The notes beneath the pieces were generated by a model. It worked only from the letters and a program-made list of their open reading frames with translations, did not search any database and was not told the origin of the DNA. Positions 1 through 12,335 of a stretch of DNA of 64,000 nt are shown piece after piece. The stretch's first letter is position 1; every line of letters begins with the position of its first letter. The stretch comes from Scilla litardierei. Taxonomy: Eukaryota; Streptophyta; Magnoliopsida; Asparagales; Asparagaceae. The DNA is taken from the NCBI GenBank assembly GCA_030789695.1, contig CM061142.1:604447659-604511658 (forward strand). The letters run 5' to 3'. Both the position numbers and the translations under genes were made by a program.

Positions 1-650
1 ACTAAACAGCCCGACGCTCACGAAACTGCAGCGCGCCCCCTAAAACTGTCAATATCCGGCCATATTCCCTAGTTGCTGCACTTTGCTCCCCTAGCAGTCC
101 TATCTTCCACATAGATCAGCTTCCCTCTCCTCGACAAACATCTGGTCACCTACAACAGGCCGAGACTTCCCCTCTTCCCTTTAGATCTGGACATCCCTGC
201 CGTTCATCTTCCTCCCACGGCCACCATCACCGTCGTGTTCACTGTCGTGCCGATGTTCGCTGTCCGACGAGCGATCCCACACACGCCGTACCTTGCTCAC
301 TACCGGAATCCAACCCCTGACGTCGCTACCCAACGTCAGTGTAGCTCTCTCGTCGTGTTGAGGTATAACCCCGAACCGTAGGAACCCACACCGCATGTTA
401 AACAAGATAAAACCGGTAATTTTATTGCTTTGATTAAATAACTAATTGAAAATTAAATGAATATGGGACTGTAGGTTGGTGATTGATTTGGCACATAGGG
501 AGATTCTGGACACTGTTGAACTGAGATTGCGGACGTTATTCAGTCAAGTGAAACCTGCACAGTAAATTGTTAAGCCATGTTTAGGCTATTTTGAATACTT
601 GTGTAAAAGAGACTAGGCGGTGAAATGATAGTCGCCTAGACACCATATTT

Positions 651-717
651 GATCTAGCTTGACAACGAAGCTAGATCTGACACCAAGCTTGATCTAGCTT
701 GACAACGAAGCTAGGTC
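651..717 (-). other. LTR hairpin 2, two copies
   Basis: Two hairpins lie 40 bp apart. Arms 651-660 and 668-677 (GATCTAGCTT / AAGCTAGATC, perfect 10 bp) flank the loop GACAACG. Arms 691-700 and 708-717 flank the same loop, with one mismatch. In the LTR sense (minus strand) the loop reads CGTTGTC, as in every other copy in the window. Confidence 0.8.
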
Positions 718-1423
718 CAACACCATTGCCATGTCATTTCATGCATTTCACATGTCACGTTTAATTTTGATAAACCGTACGTAATTATTAACTGCTTTCA
801 TACTATCATGTTACATATCGCATGTCATCGCATGCATTGAATGTATTGTAATGAATGTGTAGCATACGCTACTATTGAAATGTAAGCAGAGGCGAGTAGG
901 ATTCTGACTCCTACATCATGTAATGAGGCTAGGTGCACCCCTATGCCAAATAAAGAACAATTTCTGGCCCGTGTTCCAGAAGCATGAAATGTAAGCTACG
1001 GTGAGTAGGATTTTGACACCTATATCATGAATGAGTTTAGGTTAACCCTATGCCATAAACGCTTCCTCGCTCGTGATCCAGAAGATGGGTGCCAGTCCAT
1101 ACACACGTGGAGGGGTAAGGTTAAGCGATCACTCAGCGTAGAAGTGTGTCTGTACATCAATTTCAGCTGAAAGGCGTAAACACTGTGCACATCGTGACAT
1201 GCATGCTTTTCGTGAAATCTTGATATCGTGAAATATTGTTTAGTATCTTTTTGCTATGACGTGTCATGCATTGCAAAATATAATGTTCATTATAATTGTT
1301 GCATTCATGAAATAACATGCCATGTCATCATATTTAAACTGCTAAGTTGCATTCATCTTATAACTGCCATACGTTATGTTTCCTTACACAAAAGTCTCCC
1401 TTTTTCCATTTTGGAGATTTTTA

Positions 1424-1462
1424 CTGACATGTGCCCTTTTCTCTTTAGGTGTCACATGTCAG
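1424..1462 (-). other. LTR hairpin 1
   Basis: A perfect 10-bp inverted repeat, CTGACATGTG (1,424-1,433) and CACATGTCAG (1,453-1,462), encloses a 19-nt loop. In the sense of the LTR the loop contains AAAGAGAAAA. The same structure with a different stem sequence sits at 58,111 and 61,201. Confidence 0.8.
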
Positions 1463-1904
1463 TCTTTGAGCCTGAGTTAGTTGCTGAGGACGACCTGCTG
1501 TTGACGTTCAGTTTGATGATTCCAGATATCTGTCCTAGTCTTAGCTGGAAGCTATTTCCTTAGTTGGTATTTATTTTTTCCTAGTAGCTGCTGTTAGGTT
1601 GTTCGGTGCGTAGCATCTTATCTTTGTATTAGTTTCGGCCATGCTTGGGGCCTTTCATTTTCAAACTCTTGTACTTCTTTTTATGACTAGCTCTGGATGT
1701 TTTGAATAATGTTGGATGTAATGTTGAACGTTGGTTATTTATGGCCTGGTTTCAAATTTTTATTATTGTTGTTGTTGCATTGCAATGCAAGAATCTGCGA
1801 ATGGATGAACACACAGACGCCTATCAGACTGTAGCTTCACAGCTTCAAGTCTAAGAGACCTCTTTGCGTCTCGTCTTCCATACTTGGGAAGCGGGGAGTG
1901 ACCG

Positions 1905-4900
1905 GTTTTAGTGGTGACCCATGCAGGTCGTTGCACCTGCGAAATATTGAAACAACTATAATAATAAAACATCCATTGAAACATTCGAGTCATAAGATTT
2001 GAGTCTGATGTAACCTTTCCCTCGTCTTAGATGGTAGGAAGAGTTAGATTGATGTCCAGGTTTGATAGTCAGGCACATTCGTCAAGATTTAGTCGTCCTC
2101 GTCTTAGGACTCTCTCCCTGAGATCTCTATTACAGTTTAGTTCATTAGAAATTCTTAGTGCTAAGTTTCTCCTAATATTTAGTCGGCCCGGTAATTCGAA
2201 CCGCTGATTTCTATCATTTTTCTAATCATTACACTTTTGAGCTATTGACCATAAAATCCCATCATAGCAGATTCACTAAGTTATTTCCCAGTCATATTTA
2301 CATTTTGAATATTTGATTCACTTCTTTGTTTCCGATTCACGTGATTCCTTCATGTCGTTCATCATCAATTGTTGAATCTTCCCCATTACCTTCCTGATCC
2401 TTCGAAAAGTACTTTTAATATTATTTTTAAATTCCTCTCCCAATTTAAATTCTTTGAAAACATTTAGCATGAGCTTAGACTTCCTACCCTTCAGTTGACT
2501 TAAACTCATTCTTTGGAATTTCGAAATTTTTCGTCGAAATCTTTAAATTATTATTTTATAATATTTTCTAACCTATGTCTTTCATACTCATGTAAATATC
2601 TTACTTCAGTCATATAATGAATTTTCGATAATCCAATATATCATTTCTTCTCTTACTATATATGTTATTCAAACTTGTTTCAAACAACTCATTGTACCGA
2701 CCTCTAAATATTTTCTATGCGAAAGAGAACTCCAACTTTTCAAGTCTGTCCGTTTTATATTCTTCATTTTTCTTCTTTCTCCAAAGTTCTTAGTACAAAT
2801 CTAGTTCCAATTGCAGAACAGTCACATCATCTATATACTAATTATTTTTCGTCCCTACTTCGTATTTTAACTTATATCATCTACACACTATTTTACTGTA
2901 TTTTATAAGGATATTATTATATCTTTCTTTTCCTTACTTAAATATTCACAATTATATCTATATTTCACCTAACCAAGCTATCTCCTTATCCTCGCCTTAT
3001 CTAAACCCGTTATCCCGATCTTGTTTTGTTACGCTATTTGATTTTGGTTCCGTTACTATTGCTTAGTCATCCTACTAGTGCTTGTCGTTGCCTATATCAA
3101 CCTTAGTTTAGTGGTGGGCCCATTCGTATTATTGTGATGTCGTCGTGGTGCATATATATAGGTAGAGTGTGTGGACGCGTGTGTGTGAACCTTGCGTACC
3201 ACTCATGTATGAGTGTGCTACCATTAGTATATTAATTATTGTCTTTTGTGTTAAATATGCATACTCAGTGTTATTCATGATATATATGAAGTTGTATGAA
3301 TGATATTATTTATAAGTATATGTGTGGATATCTATAACTCTTTAAGGATGTCTGTGTATATTGGAATTTGTGTTAGAATATCTACTAGTGGTGTATGTAG
3401 TTGAAGGTGCTTGTAAATGCTTTAAGTAGTATACTAGTAAAGTCATGTGCAAGGTAGGTGCAATGATAATATGTGTACTTATAGTTAAGTGTGCAGGCCT
3501 ATTATATGATCTATATGTTAGCACGTATGAACGTGTGCTCGTACGTAGATATGTATGTGCTTAGTCTTTCGTAGATATATACATACTGTATGAATATGTG
3601 TGATATACGTATGGTAATAGAGTTATAATTTTGTGTAGTACTGCTTGACTTTACGGGATGTTGTGTGTGTGCATGAATAACATGAGTTATACACGATTAT
3701 TGTATGTCGTAACTATGTATGGATAGGTATATGTAGTGGTATACTAATTATATGTAAATTTCTATGATGTGAATATATTACATGTATGTCTATGTTTTGT
3801 GTAGATATGTGATAAGCATATAAGAATGTAGGTATGGTATGTGTGCAATGAGTATGCGTGTAGTAATATGTATGTGACTAAACGATGTATGCATGTATAG
3901 GATGGTGTATAAAGATTGTATACGTGTACTGATATTTGCAATATTATTATAGTATGCAAAGTGATTGCATTATGGAGGTTTCACTTGACTAAATATAAAG
4001 TGTGATTGATATTATTGTGTGTATATGATAGCATATGTTTTTACCTGTATAGTGTGACGAGTAATATGATTACGTTGGTATATGTATATATACGTGTGGC
4101 GTGTTGGTATATGTATATATATCATGTTATATATATAGTATTCTAGTTCTTGTATGGGTCTTTGAGTCTCACTCATGCTTGAGTGGGAATACTCTAAGTA
4201 TATTGTTAAATTTGTCCGTGGTTGGTGTATAGTGCTATGAACATATTAATGGATGATGTGTATATAGTGATAGGTTTGGTTGTGCATGGTTACGTTACGC
4301 ACATGGTTGTGGGTGGCTATACCATTATATAGTTATAGGTGTTGGTCTTGTAGTATAGTTATTTACTAAGCTTTTACATGTTTGAATGTATATATATGCT
4401 AGCTAAATTAGGTGTGTAGAATATGTTAAGTATATAGTGGTATGTGAGGCAAGTATGAATAGTATATTAGCATGTGTGGGTTTGCACCATGCACGGATAA
4501 GTATGTGCTTAGCTATAGGTGCTTGCGACTATGGTATATATGTCGTGTCTTGAATATAGTTATTGGATTGTATATGATGTGTGTATATATGATGAAGTAT
4601 TTGTATATATTTGAATAATTATATATTTGTGCATTTATAGTAGGGGTGAATGTATGTTAGATGTAGCAAACATGATTTAATATTGTATGGTGTGATTACA
4701 TGTGTTGATATGTTTGGTGTTGGATGTACACTAGGAGATATAAGGGAGTAGTATATCCATGTTTGTTTTTTGCATAGGTAGTTATCTATACGTGAAGTAC
4801 TACGATTGTATTTGCAGGTGTGAACTATTTTTATGTAGGTATCTGTACCATGGTTACGTAATAAGTGAGTGATAGTTATATAAAGGATGTACGTGACTAT

Positions 4901-5140
4901 ATGAATGATTGAAGTACGTGTATGAATTTCACTGTCTATGATAGGTATAAGTTTAGAATGTGCATATATATACATGTTTGTAGTGTTAATGTTTGACTAT
5001 CTAGTGCATATATAAGCACTTGTAGTAACTATACATGGTTTGAATTATAGTGTGATATGATTGGGGTAGTTACTAGAATGGCTAGACATAATTTTTAGGT
5101 AGAAAGTCCGAGGGCGGACTTTGCTCTAAGGTGGGTAGGA
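1905..5140 (-). mobile_element. Interior of non-autonomous LTR element A, non-coding
   Basis: This 3.2-kb region lies between the two LTRs of element A, which is read on the minus strand. It contains no gag, protease, integrase or reverse transcriptase on either strand, so the element must depend on enzymes from another element, like a LARD-type derivative. The minus-strand sequence next to the right LTR begins TCCTACCCACC. No primer-binding site matching initiator tRNA-Met is visible. Next to the left LTR it ends in CACCACTAAAACC, a sequence shared with the interior of element X (57,710-57,725), and no clear polypurine tract precedes it. The left third (2,000-3,100) is plain AT-rich DNA. Confidence 0.65.
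3130..5060. repeat. C-poor GT/TA-rich tract
   Basis: About 1.9 kb in which the plus strand is made almost wholly of G, T and A, in words such as TATGTGTATG and GTATATATG. Cytosine is rare. There is no regular repeat period. The many short minus-strand frames rich in His, Tyr, Thr and Ile are by-products of this composition. Confidence 0.75.
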
Positions 5141-6718
5141 TGTAACGGTCGTTTTTCGATCGTGTGCTTTTCATGCGCGTACTTTATTTTCGTACGCGTA
5201 TTTATTGTGACCTCCTCTTGTATCCCGAATGTGCAAAGTTATATGTCGTTGTGACCCACTGAGAGAGTACTTATTTGTGGAATTTTTCGTGAACGTCATT
5301 TCACTGCTCATTCTTCCACAACACAACTTTGTTTGAAGGGGTGTCGTAACTTTAGACTTCGAAGTTTGACCTTTTTATTTTTAGTTCCATTTTTCGTTGA
5401 CCTAGCTCATGACCGATCACCTTAGTCTCGACCCTCTCATCGACACGGTCGTCCCGATATTTTTCTTATATTTTTTGGATACTGTTAGGTTGACCCATCA
5501 CCCCAATCACTTTCAACTTATAATTAGCCCGATCTAACCCTAATTCAAATCTTAATTAAATCTGATTAAATCTAAACCTTTGGATCATGCGTAAGATGTT
5601 GATATCTTCCCAGCTATTCGCCACCCTAAATCTACCCATCCCCTCTCTCACACACTCTCTCCAATCACCTAAAGTGCACCCCCCTTTTCAACCCCATATA
5701 GCAAACCCCTCTTTGTTTTCATCACTCACGCAACCTCAGGTTCTAACCTCAACACAGCCGCCTTCAACAACAGCACCTCCGGCCACTCTCTCTCCCGCCG
5801 GCCCTCCTCCGACGACGACCCCATTGCCGGCCATCCCCCTCGCGCAACTACCCCAGGCTGAACTCATCCTCCTCCATAAAAACAGCCCCCTAGCCACCCA
5901 ACAACTGTCCTCCCTCCACCCGATGAACCGCCGGCTGCCCTCCTTGACCCCACGTCAGTCGCACAGTGCCACCGGCCTGACATCCTACCACCGACCGCCC
6001 CCTTCCATTGCAGACCGACCCCCTCCTTCCCCAATTGCTGCCGCAACTCCCTGCACCCGCAATAAACAGGCCGGTGCTCACAAAACTGTCGCACGCCCCC
6101 TGAAACTGTCAATATCCGGCCATCTCCCCTAGTTGTCACACTTTTCTCCCCTAGCAGACCTATCTTCCGCACAGTTCCGCTTCCCCTCTCCTCGACAAAC
6201 ATCCGGTCACCTACAACAGGCCTAGACTTCCCCTCTTCCCTTTAGATCCGGACATCGTCCCTCCCTACCGTTCATCTTCCACCCCTGGCCACCTTCACCG
6301 CCGTGTTCATTGCCGTGCCACCGTTCACTGTCGGGTGAGCAATCCCGCGCATGCCTACCTTGCTCACTACCGAAATCCAACCCCTGACGTCTCTACCTGA
6401 CGTCAGTGTAGCTCTCGCGTCGTGTTGAGATATAACCCCGAACCATAGGAACCCACACCGCATGTTTAACAAGATAAAAACCGATAATTTTATTGCTCTG
6501 TTTAAATAACTAATTGAAGATTAAATGAATATGGGACTATAGGTTGGTGATTGATTTGGCACTTCGGGAGATTCTGGACACCGTTGAACTGAGATTGCAG
6601 ACGTTATTCAAGCAAGTGAAATTTGCACAATGAATTGTTAAGCCATGTTTAGGCTATTTTGAATACTTCTGTAAAAGAGACTTGGCGGTGAAATGATAGT
6701 CGCCTAGACACCATATTT

Positions 6719-6787
6719 TATCTAGCTTGAAAACGAAGCTAGATCCGACACCACATGCTTAATCTAGCTTGACAACGAAGCTAGGTC
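6719..6787 (-). other. LTR hairpin 2, two copies
   Basis: The first copy has arms 6,719-6,728 and 6,736-6,745 with loop GAAAACG, one base off the usual loop. The second has arms 6,761-6,770 and 6,778-6,787 with the standard loop GACAACG. They correspond to the pair at 651-717 in the left LTR. Confidence 0.75.
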
Positions 6788-7493
6788 CGACACCTTTACC
6801 ATGTCATTTCATGCATTTCACATGTCACGCTTAATTTTGATAAACTGTACGTAATTATTAACTGCTTTCATACTATCATGTTGCATATCGCATGTCATCT
6901 CATGCATTGAATGTATTGCAATGAATATGTAGCACACGCTACTATTGAAATATACGCTGCGGCGAGTAGGATTCTGACTCCTACATCATGTAATGAGGCT
7001 AGTTGCACCTCTACGCCAAATAAAGAACAATTCCTAGCTCGTGTTTCAGAAGCATGAAATGTAAGCTACGGCGAGTAGGATTTTGACTCCTACATCATGA
7101 ATGATGCTAGGTCAACCCTATGCCATAAACACTTCCTGGCTCATGCTCCAGAAGATGGGCGCCAATCCAAACACACGTGGAGGGGTAGGGTTAAGCGATC
7201 ACTCAGCGTAGAAGTGTGCACGTACATCAAATTCACCGGAAAGGCGTAAACCCTGTGCACATCGTGACATGCATGCTTTTCGTGAAATCTTGATATCGTG
7301 AAATATTGTTTAGTAGCTTTTTGCTATGACGTGTCATGCATAGCAAAATATCATGTTCATTATAATTGTTGCATTCATGAAATAACATGCCATGTCATCA
7401 TATTTAAACTGCTAAGTTGCATTCATCTTATAACTGCCATACCTTATGTTTCCTTGCATAAAAGTCTCCTTTTTTCCCTTTTGGAGATTTTTG

Positions 7494-7532
7494 CTGACAT
7501 GTGACCTTTTCTCTTTGGGTGTCACATGTCAG
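7494..7532 (-). other. LTR hairpin 1
   Basis: Perfect 10-bp arms at 7,494-7,503 and 7,523-7,532 (CTGACATGTG / CACATGTCAG) have the same spacing as at 1,424-1,462 in the left LTR. Confidence 0.8.
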
Positions 7533-7697
7533 GCTTTAAGCCTGAGTTAGTTGCTGAGGATGACATGTTGTTGACGTTCAGTTTGATGATACCAGAGATC
7601 TATCCTAGTCTCCGTTGGAGGTTATTTCCTTAGTTGGTAGTTGTTTTTTCCTAGTAGCTGATGTTAGGTTGTTCTGTGCGTAGCACCTTATCTTTGT

Positions 7698-10647
7698 TGT
7701 TATGCCCTGTTTAGAAATGTACGTGTATTCTACTTTATACACGTGGTATTTCTACCTACGATGCATACATAGGCATAACATAAACATGGATATCAACGTA
7801 TGCGACGTAGTGTAAGGGGGATTGGGCCGTAATACGTGGCTAAGGGAAGAGAATGCGAAATGTGAATGCGGACGTCGTGTGTATTATATAACGCGTATGT
7901 ATTAGATGTGCGTGTGTAATGCATGTATGCATGCATGGATGTGCATGCTGTGTGTAGGGAGAGCCATGCTAGTGTGAAAAGGGGTTAGTGGTTAATGGCA
8001 ACCGCCATAAATTTTGAGAAAGGTAAGGGGGCAAAATGGTCATTTGGACTAAAGGAGGTGTGTGTACATAGTAAAGTGGTGTGTGCATAAAGGAATGGCA
8101 AACTTGTAAATACCTATAAGTTGAGGGGTATTTTTGGGAGGGTATTTTAGTCATTTTAAGGATTGCATGGCTTATGGGGCAAGCTAATGGGGAGTGTAGA
8201 AATTTGTATTGATTTCTTCTCTTTTCTTTTATCTTCGCATTTCCTCTCTCTTCCTCTTTCACTTTTCCTCTCCCTCCCAAGCGAGGCCGGCCACCCTCTC
8301 CCTCTTTTCCCCTTCTTCTCGAAAGGAAAACCCTAATCTCCATTTCAAATTTGAAGGAATCCAAGCTTGCTTCAAGAGAGAAGAAGGTAGAGAAGAAAGA
8401 AAGAGAAGGAGATGAGAAAAAACAAGTTTTGAGGTAAGATACTAACTTGGATTTGGAAATTTAGGGTTTCACTCTATTATGTTTTTATATCTTGGTTGCT
8501 CAATTTGTATTAGGGGTGATTGAAATTTTATGTGCCATGTTTCAATTTCACTAATTACCCTTGAAATTCCATGCAAAATCTGCCTCTTTGGAATTCTGAA
8601 ATTCTGTTGTGTGTTTCTACATGAATTCTGACCTCTGTGGCTTGAATTAGGTTTCGGAAAAAAAATATCCTTGTAGATCTTGAAGTTATATCCCAAAATC
8701 ATATAAAATTTGACATAGATTCAATTCAATAAGTGGCAGCAAAAATTCAATCTTTACAACATATCTAGAATTCTGTTATAATGGACACAGTTTAGTAAAA
8801 TGGACCTTAGTACCTGCACACACAATGGAAATTTATGTTCTTGGTCTCGTTGTAAATTTAACAAGTTTCCCTACAATTTCATCAAAGTGCATATTTTGTC
8901 GAAATTCTGACTAAAACAGGCTCAAAAACAGTAATCTTTACAGACCTTGAAATCTGTTTGAAAAACAGACTGAACAGGTTTCACCAATTAATTCACCATA
9001 AATCAACTACTTAATATTTTTGCATGAAATTTTATCTGTAAATCCAGGACTAACATCTCTACAACTTTGATTTAGGACATTTTGTCAAATTCTTAATAAA
9101 AACTGATGATATATGCCCATGTATTGTCACTTCCTGCAAATTTCAACTAGCTGAAACATTAAAGTGGTGTTATGAATTGTGTATTATTGCTATTCACTCT
9201 CTATAGTGCATGATTATTGTTGTTACATGAAGGATAGATTCTTGGTATGTGTTCCTAATGGATTTGCTAATGTGCTCATGGACATGCATGCCACGCCCAT
9301 CACATGTTTGTGAAAATACCTCAATGAAACAGAAATTGAAAAACATGAGAAATGTGCTTCAATGAACCATGTTATGGACTTGCAATGTTGAGAGACATGT
9401 ATGTCATGATTTCATAAGTGATGTACCAATGAGTTGTGATGGAGGGCATGTCACTTTGGTGCATGACCCATGTAGTGTGATGTGTTTATGATGGAGGGCA
9501 TGTCACTATGGTGCATGACCCAGATCGATATGAATGAGAAACGTTGACACTGTGAAACCATGCCATCATGGCTCTTGTAAGATGAATTGTGATGTTTAAT
9601 TGATGATTTAGAATGTCGCAGTCCTCTATATGAGGGTGAGTTAGCAAAACCCGAGTTTAGTGTGGAAATTTGAATAAATTGTGGATATGAGGCCTGGACT
9701 GAGAAGTTGGGGGGAAAGATATGTGATATGTGATAATTATTCCCACTCGCCTTTACCGGGAGTGGAGGGGACATACGGAGGTTGTGTTATTATGGGAGGC
9801 CTCACTCCTGCCAGGGACGGGGGAGCTGAGAGGCCCGGTGTATAGTGCCCGTGTCCACTGCGTCGTATGCTATATTCACCCCAAATTTGGGGTGAGGTCC
9901 ATGTCCTGGTATCACACAGTTTACCCAAGTTTCCAATTAATTCAATTATAAAATAAGAGTTTTGCATGTTACTTCTTCCGCTTGCAGCACTTCCTTTGTC
10001 CTTATCTGATATGCTTGTGATGACATATATTGAGTTAAACTTTTGGCACTAATACCTTCCTTTTAGATCATGTTGGTGTGAACACTTGCTTTATTACTCG
10101 TGCTAACCCTTTTCTTGCAGTAGCTCGATATTGGACTTGACTATTTACTTTTCGCCGTATTACTTAGTTTACCTGTCTTATGTCTCTTGCCTTGTCTTGT
10201 GTATTGATAACCTTAACACGGTGTTCCAAATCCAAGGTGGTTCCTACTAGGGCACGCATTGACGTGCTCCTCTCTATTTTTTCCAGATGGCAGGGGTAGC
10301 GTGGTTGGTGGCGACTTGGAGTTGGGTTCAGGGGTAACATTTGGTGTGTGTTGTAGCTTGTATTGTGACATGGTTGTCTTTGGAGGTGGAGAGTTGCTGT
10401 ATATATGTATTGATACACCTGGACTATGTATGCGAATGAAACATGTTATATATAAAATGTTGTTGTTGTTCATGGGGTTGTCTGATATTATAGTGTAACT
10501 TTACTTGTACTATCCCGGCATGTGCGCAGTGGCCTGCATATTCAGTTTCTCCTTTCTCTCTCTTTCCTCTCATCACCCTCACTCTTCAGGATACTTGGAA
10601 AAAAGGGAAAGAGAAATTCCATGTATTTTGGGGAGCAGGGCGTTACA
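7698..10647 (+). mobile_element. Solo LTR, family B, 2,950 bp, with 5-bp target duplication
   Basis: The sequence starts TGTTATGCCCTG and ends CAGGGCGTTACA, giving imperfect inverted termini of the TG...CA type. It is flanked by TTTGT at 7,693-7,697 and 10,648-10,652. Joining the flanks restores the sequence seen uninterrupted at 1,620-1,640 in the left LTR. No interior or second LTR is present, so it is a solo LTR left by recombination. A second, 3'-truncated copy lies at 19,218-21,972. The best-conserved block between the two is around 9,600-9,950, with the words CTCACTCCTGCCAGGGA and GTGTCCACTGCGTCGT. The termini would suit a Ty3/gypsy Tekay/Del-like element, but no protein is present to confirm this. 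Confidence 0.88.
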
Positions 10648-10929
10648 TTTGTATTAGTTTCGGCCATGCTTGGGGCCTTTCATTTTCAGACTCTTGTCCT
10701 TCTTTTTATGACTAGCTCTAAATGTTTTGAATAATGTTGGATGTAATGTTGAACGTTGGTTATTTATTGCCTGCTTTCAAATTTTTATTATTGTTGTTAT
10801 TTTATTGCAATGCAAGAATCTATGAATGGATGAACACATAGACTCTTATCAGACTGTAGCTTCACAGTTTCAAGTCTGGGCGGACCTCTTCGCGTCTCGC
10901 CTTCCATACTTGGGAAACGGGGCGTGACA

Positions 10930-11605
10930 GCATGGCAGCGTAAGCAACGTGTGGGTATAGCAAAGGTGGTATATAGAGTAGTAAGCATAGCAATTGTACT
11001 GTGGAAAGTAATTAGCATGGCAAATGTGGTGTGCAAAGTAATAGCATGGTAAGTGTAGTGTGCAAAGGAGTAGCATGGCAAGTGTAGTGTGCAAAGCAGT
11101 AGCATGGCAAGTGTAGTGTGTAAAGCAGTAGCATGGCAAGTGTAGTGTGTAAAGTAACAAGCATGGCAGGTGTAGTGTGCAAGCAGTGGCATGGCAAGAG
11201 TAGTGTGTGAAGTAACAAACCTGGCATGTGTAGTGTGCAAGCAGTGACAAGGCATGGCAAGAGTAGTGTGTTAAGTAACAAACATGGCATGTGTAGTGTG
11301 CAAAGCAGTGGCATGGTAAAAGTAATGTGTAAAGCAGTAGTATTACAAGTGTAGTGTGTAAACCAGTAGCATAGCAAGTGTAGCGTGTAAAGTAACAAAC
11401 ATGACATTTGTAGTGTGCAAAGCAGTGGCACGGTAAGAGTAGTGTGTAAAGTAACAAACATGTCATGTGTAATGTGCAAAGCAGTGGCATGGCAAAAGTA
11501 GTGTGCAAAGTAATAGCATGGCAAGTGTAGTGTGTAAAGTAACAAACATGGATGTGTAGTGTGTAAAGCAGTGGCATGGCAAGAGTAGTGTGTAAAGCTA
11601 TAGTA
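10930..11605 (+). repeat. 29-bp minisatellite in the X1 LTR
   Basis: About 23 head-to-tail copies of a unit close to GCATGGCAAGTGTAGTGTG plus TAAAGCAGTA. Two sub-types alternate: one reads AAAGTAACAAACATGGCAT, the other AAAGCAGTGGCATGGCAAG. The same array with about 27 units lies in X2 at 58,263-59,080. The repeats leave long minus-strand frames open (about 250 residues, rich in Cys, His, Thr and Leu); these are repeat artefacts. Confidence 0.85.
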
Positions 11606-12284
11606 ATTCTTAATTGTAACAACATGAGTAAAAGAGTGTGTCAATCAATCAAGTGTGCCTAGTGACAAGCCCAATGTCTGAGGGGGAAGTGTCTAGCATT
11701 ACACCCAAGCCAACGGGAGCTATCCGTGACTCTCTACTCAGCGACCCGGCCAGGTGTCGGTCGAATTCACCAATAGAGTGTAATCTAGCATTCCGGCCTC
11801 TACTACATTGGACTACCCCACCCAAGTGTTGTGCTGGAACACGAGCGAGCATAATCAATTACACGAGTTCACGAATGCTAAACCGCCATATACTGGAACA
11901 CGAGCCAAACTAGTCATCATGCGATCCTACTGGAACACGAGCCAGACTAGTTACATATAACCGACAGGAGTAGCCAAAACAAATACACGAATTCCTGATT
12001 TCAAGGTGTTCCATCAATATCCATTCACTCAAGGGTGTACTAGCAGGTTAAATTATCAGCATGGTAGGTGGTATGATATGAAACAATTCTTGGTTTAACA
12101 ATTCGTTGTAACAATATTATAAAACTAGGAAAATGTACACTTGCCTGATCAATGCAGTTTTGGGTGTCCACGTGATCACGATGAAAGGCGTATTATATCT
12201 GCGTGGTTGGGTTCATACTATTAAATCAAAGAACAATATTAACCTTACATATAATACTGCTTACCTAATATTAGTTTCTGATAA

Positions 12285-12300
12285 TACATACATACATACA

Positions 12301-12330
<30 letters not shown>
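12285..12330. repeat. TACA microsatellite
   Basis: About eleven copies of TACA lie at the left edge of the 24-kb insertion in X1. The X2 copy has only TACATC followed by short TA runs at the same place (59,757-59,770). Confidence 0.9.

Positions 12331-12335
<5 letters not shown>

Larger units (their letters stand above)
1..1904 (-). mobile_element. Left LTR of non-autonomous element A (partial)
   Basis: This is the left LTR of a reverse-oriented LTR element, cut by the window edge. It matches 6,050-7,697 plus 10,653-10,929 almost base for base, and matches the solo LTR at 38,385-41,595 in reverse complement. Read on the minus strand its start should be TGTCAC, but here it reads GGTCACTCCCCGCTTCCC, so the terminal TG is lost. 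It holds a GC-rich part (1-400), hairpin 2 (two copies at 651-717), a degenerate tandem duplication (about 885-1,090) and hairpin 1 (1,424-1,462). No protein is encoded; the short open frames are not conserved between copies. The assignment to a Ty3/gypsy-type element rests only on the TG/CA ends and on the 5-bp target duplication of the related solo LTR. Confidence 0.8.
5141..10929 (-). mobile_element. Right LTR (5' LTR) of element A, split by a nested LTR
   Basis: On the plus strand this LTR runs from TGTAACGGTCG to GGGGCGTGACA; the element is read on the minus strand. Without the nested 2,950-bp LTR and its 5-bp target copy it is about 2.8 kb long. It repeats the left LTR, including hairpin 2 at 6,719-6,787 and hairpin 1 at 7,494-7,532. 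The sequence after its right end (from 10,930, GCATGGCAG) matches the X2 LTR from 58,263, so element A inserted into the X1 LTR. Its GC-rich segment (5,600-6,400) gives a proline-rich open frame that is not a gene. Confidence 0.85.
10930..12330 (+). mobile_element. Segment of the X1 LTR, part 1
   Basis: The sequence is collinear with X2 from 58,263 to about 59,770: first the 29-bp minisatellite, then a unique part with the phrase GGAACACGAGCCAGAC repeated around 11,840-11,950, then the run-up to an AT-rich microsatellite. The homology stops at 12,285-12,330 and resumes at 36,641, which defines the 24-kb insertion between them. The LTR start lies left of the window because element A inserted here. 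No coding sequence. Confidence 0.8.

Noticed and set aside
5587..6132. 181-codon Pro/Ser/Thr-rich frame on the plus strand
   Set aside because: It lies in the GC-rich part of an LTR and is not kept in other copies; it is antisense to the element.
10797..11644. Overlapping minus-strand open frames of up to 251 codons rich in Cys, His, Thr and Leu
   Set aside because: They are translations of the 29-bp minisatellite in several frames at once; no stop arises because the unit lacks one.
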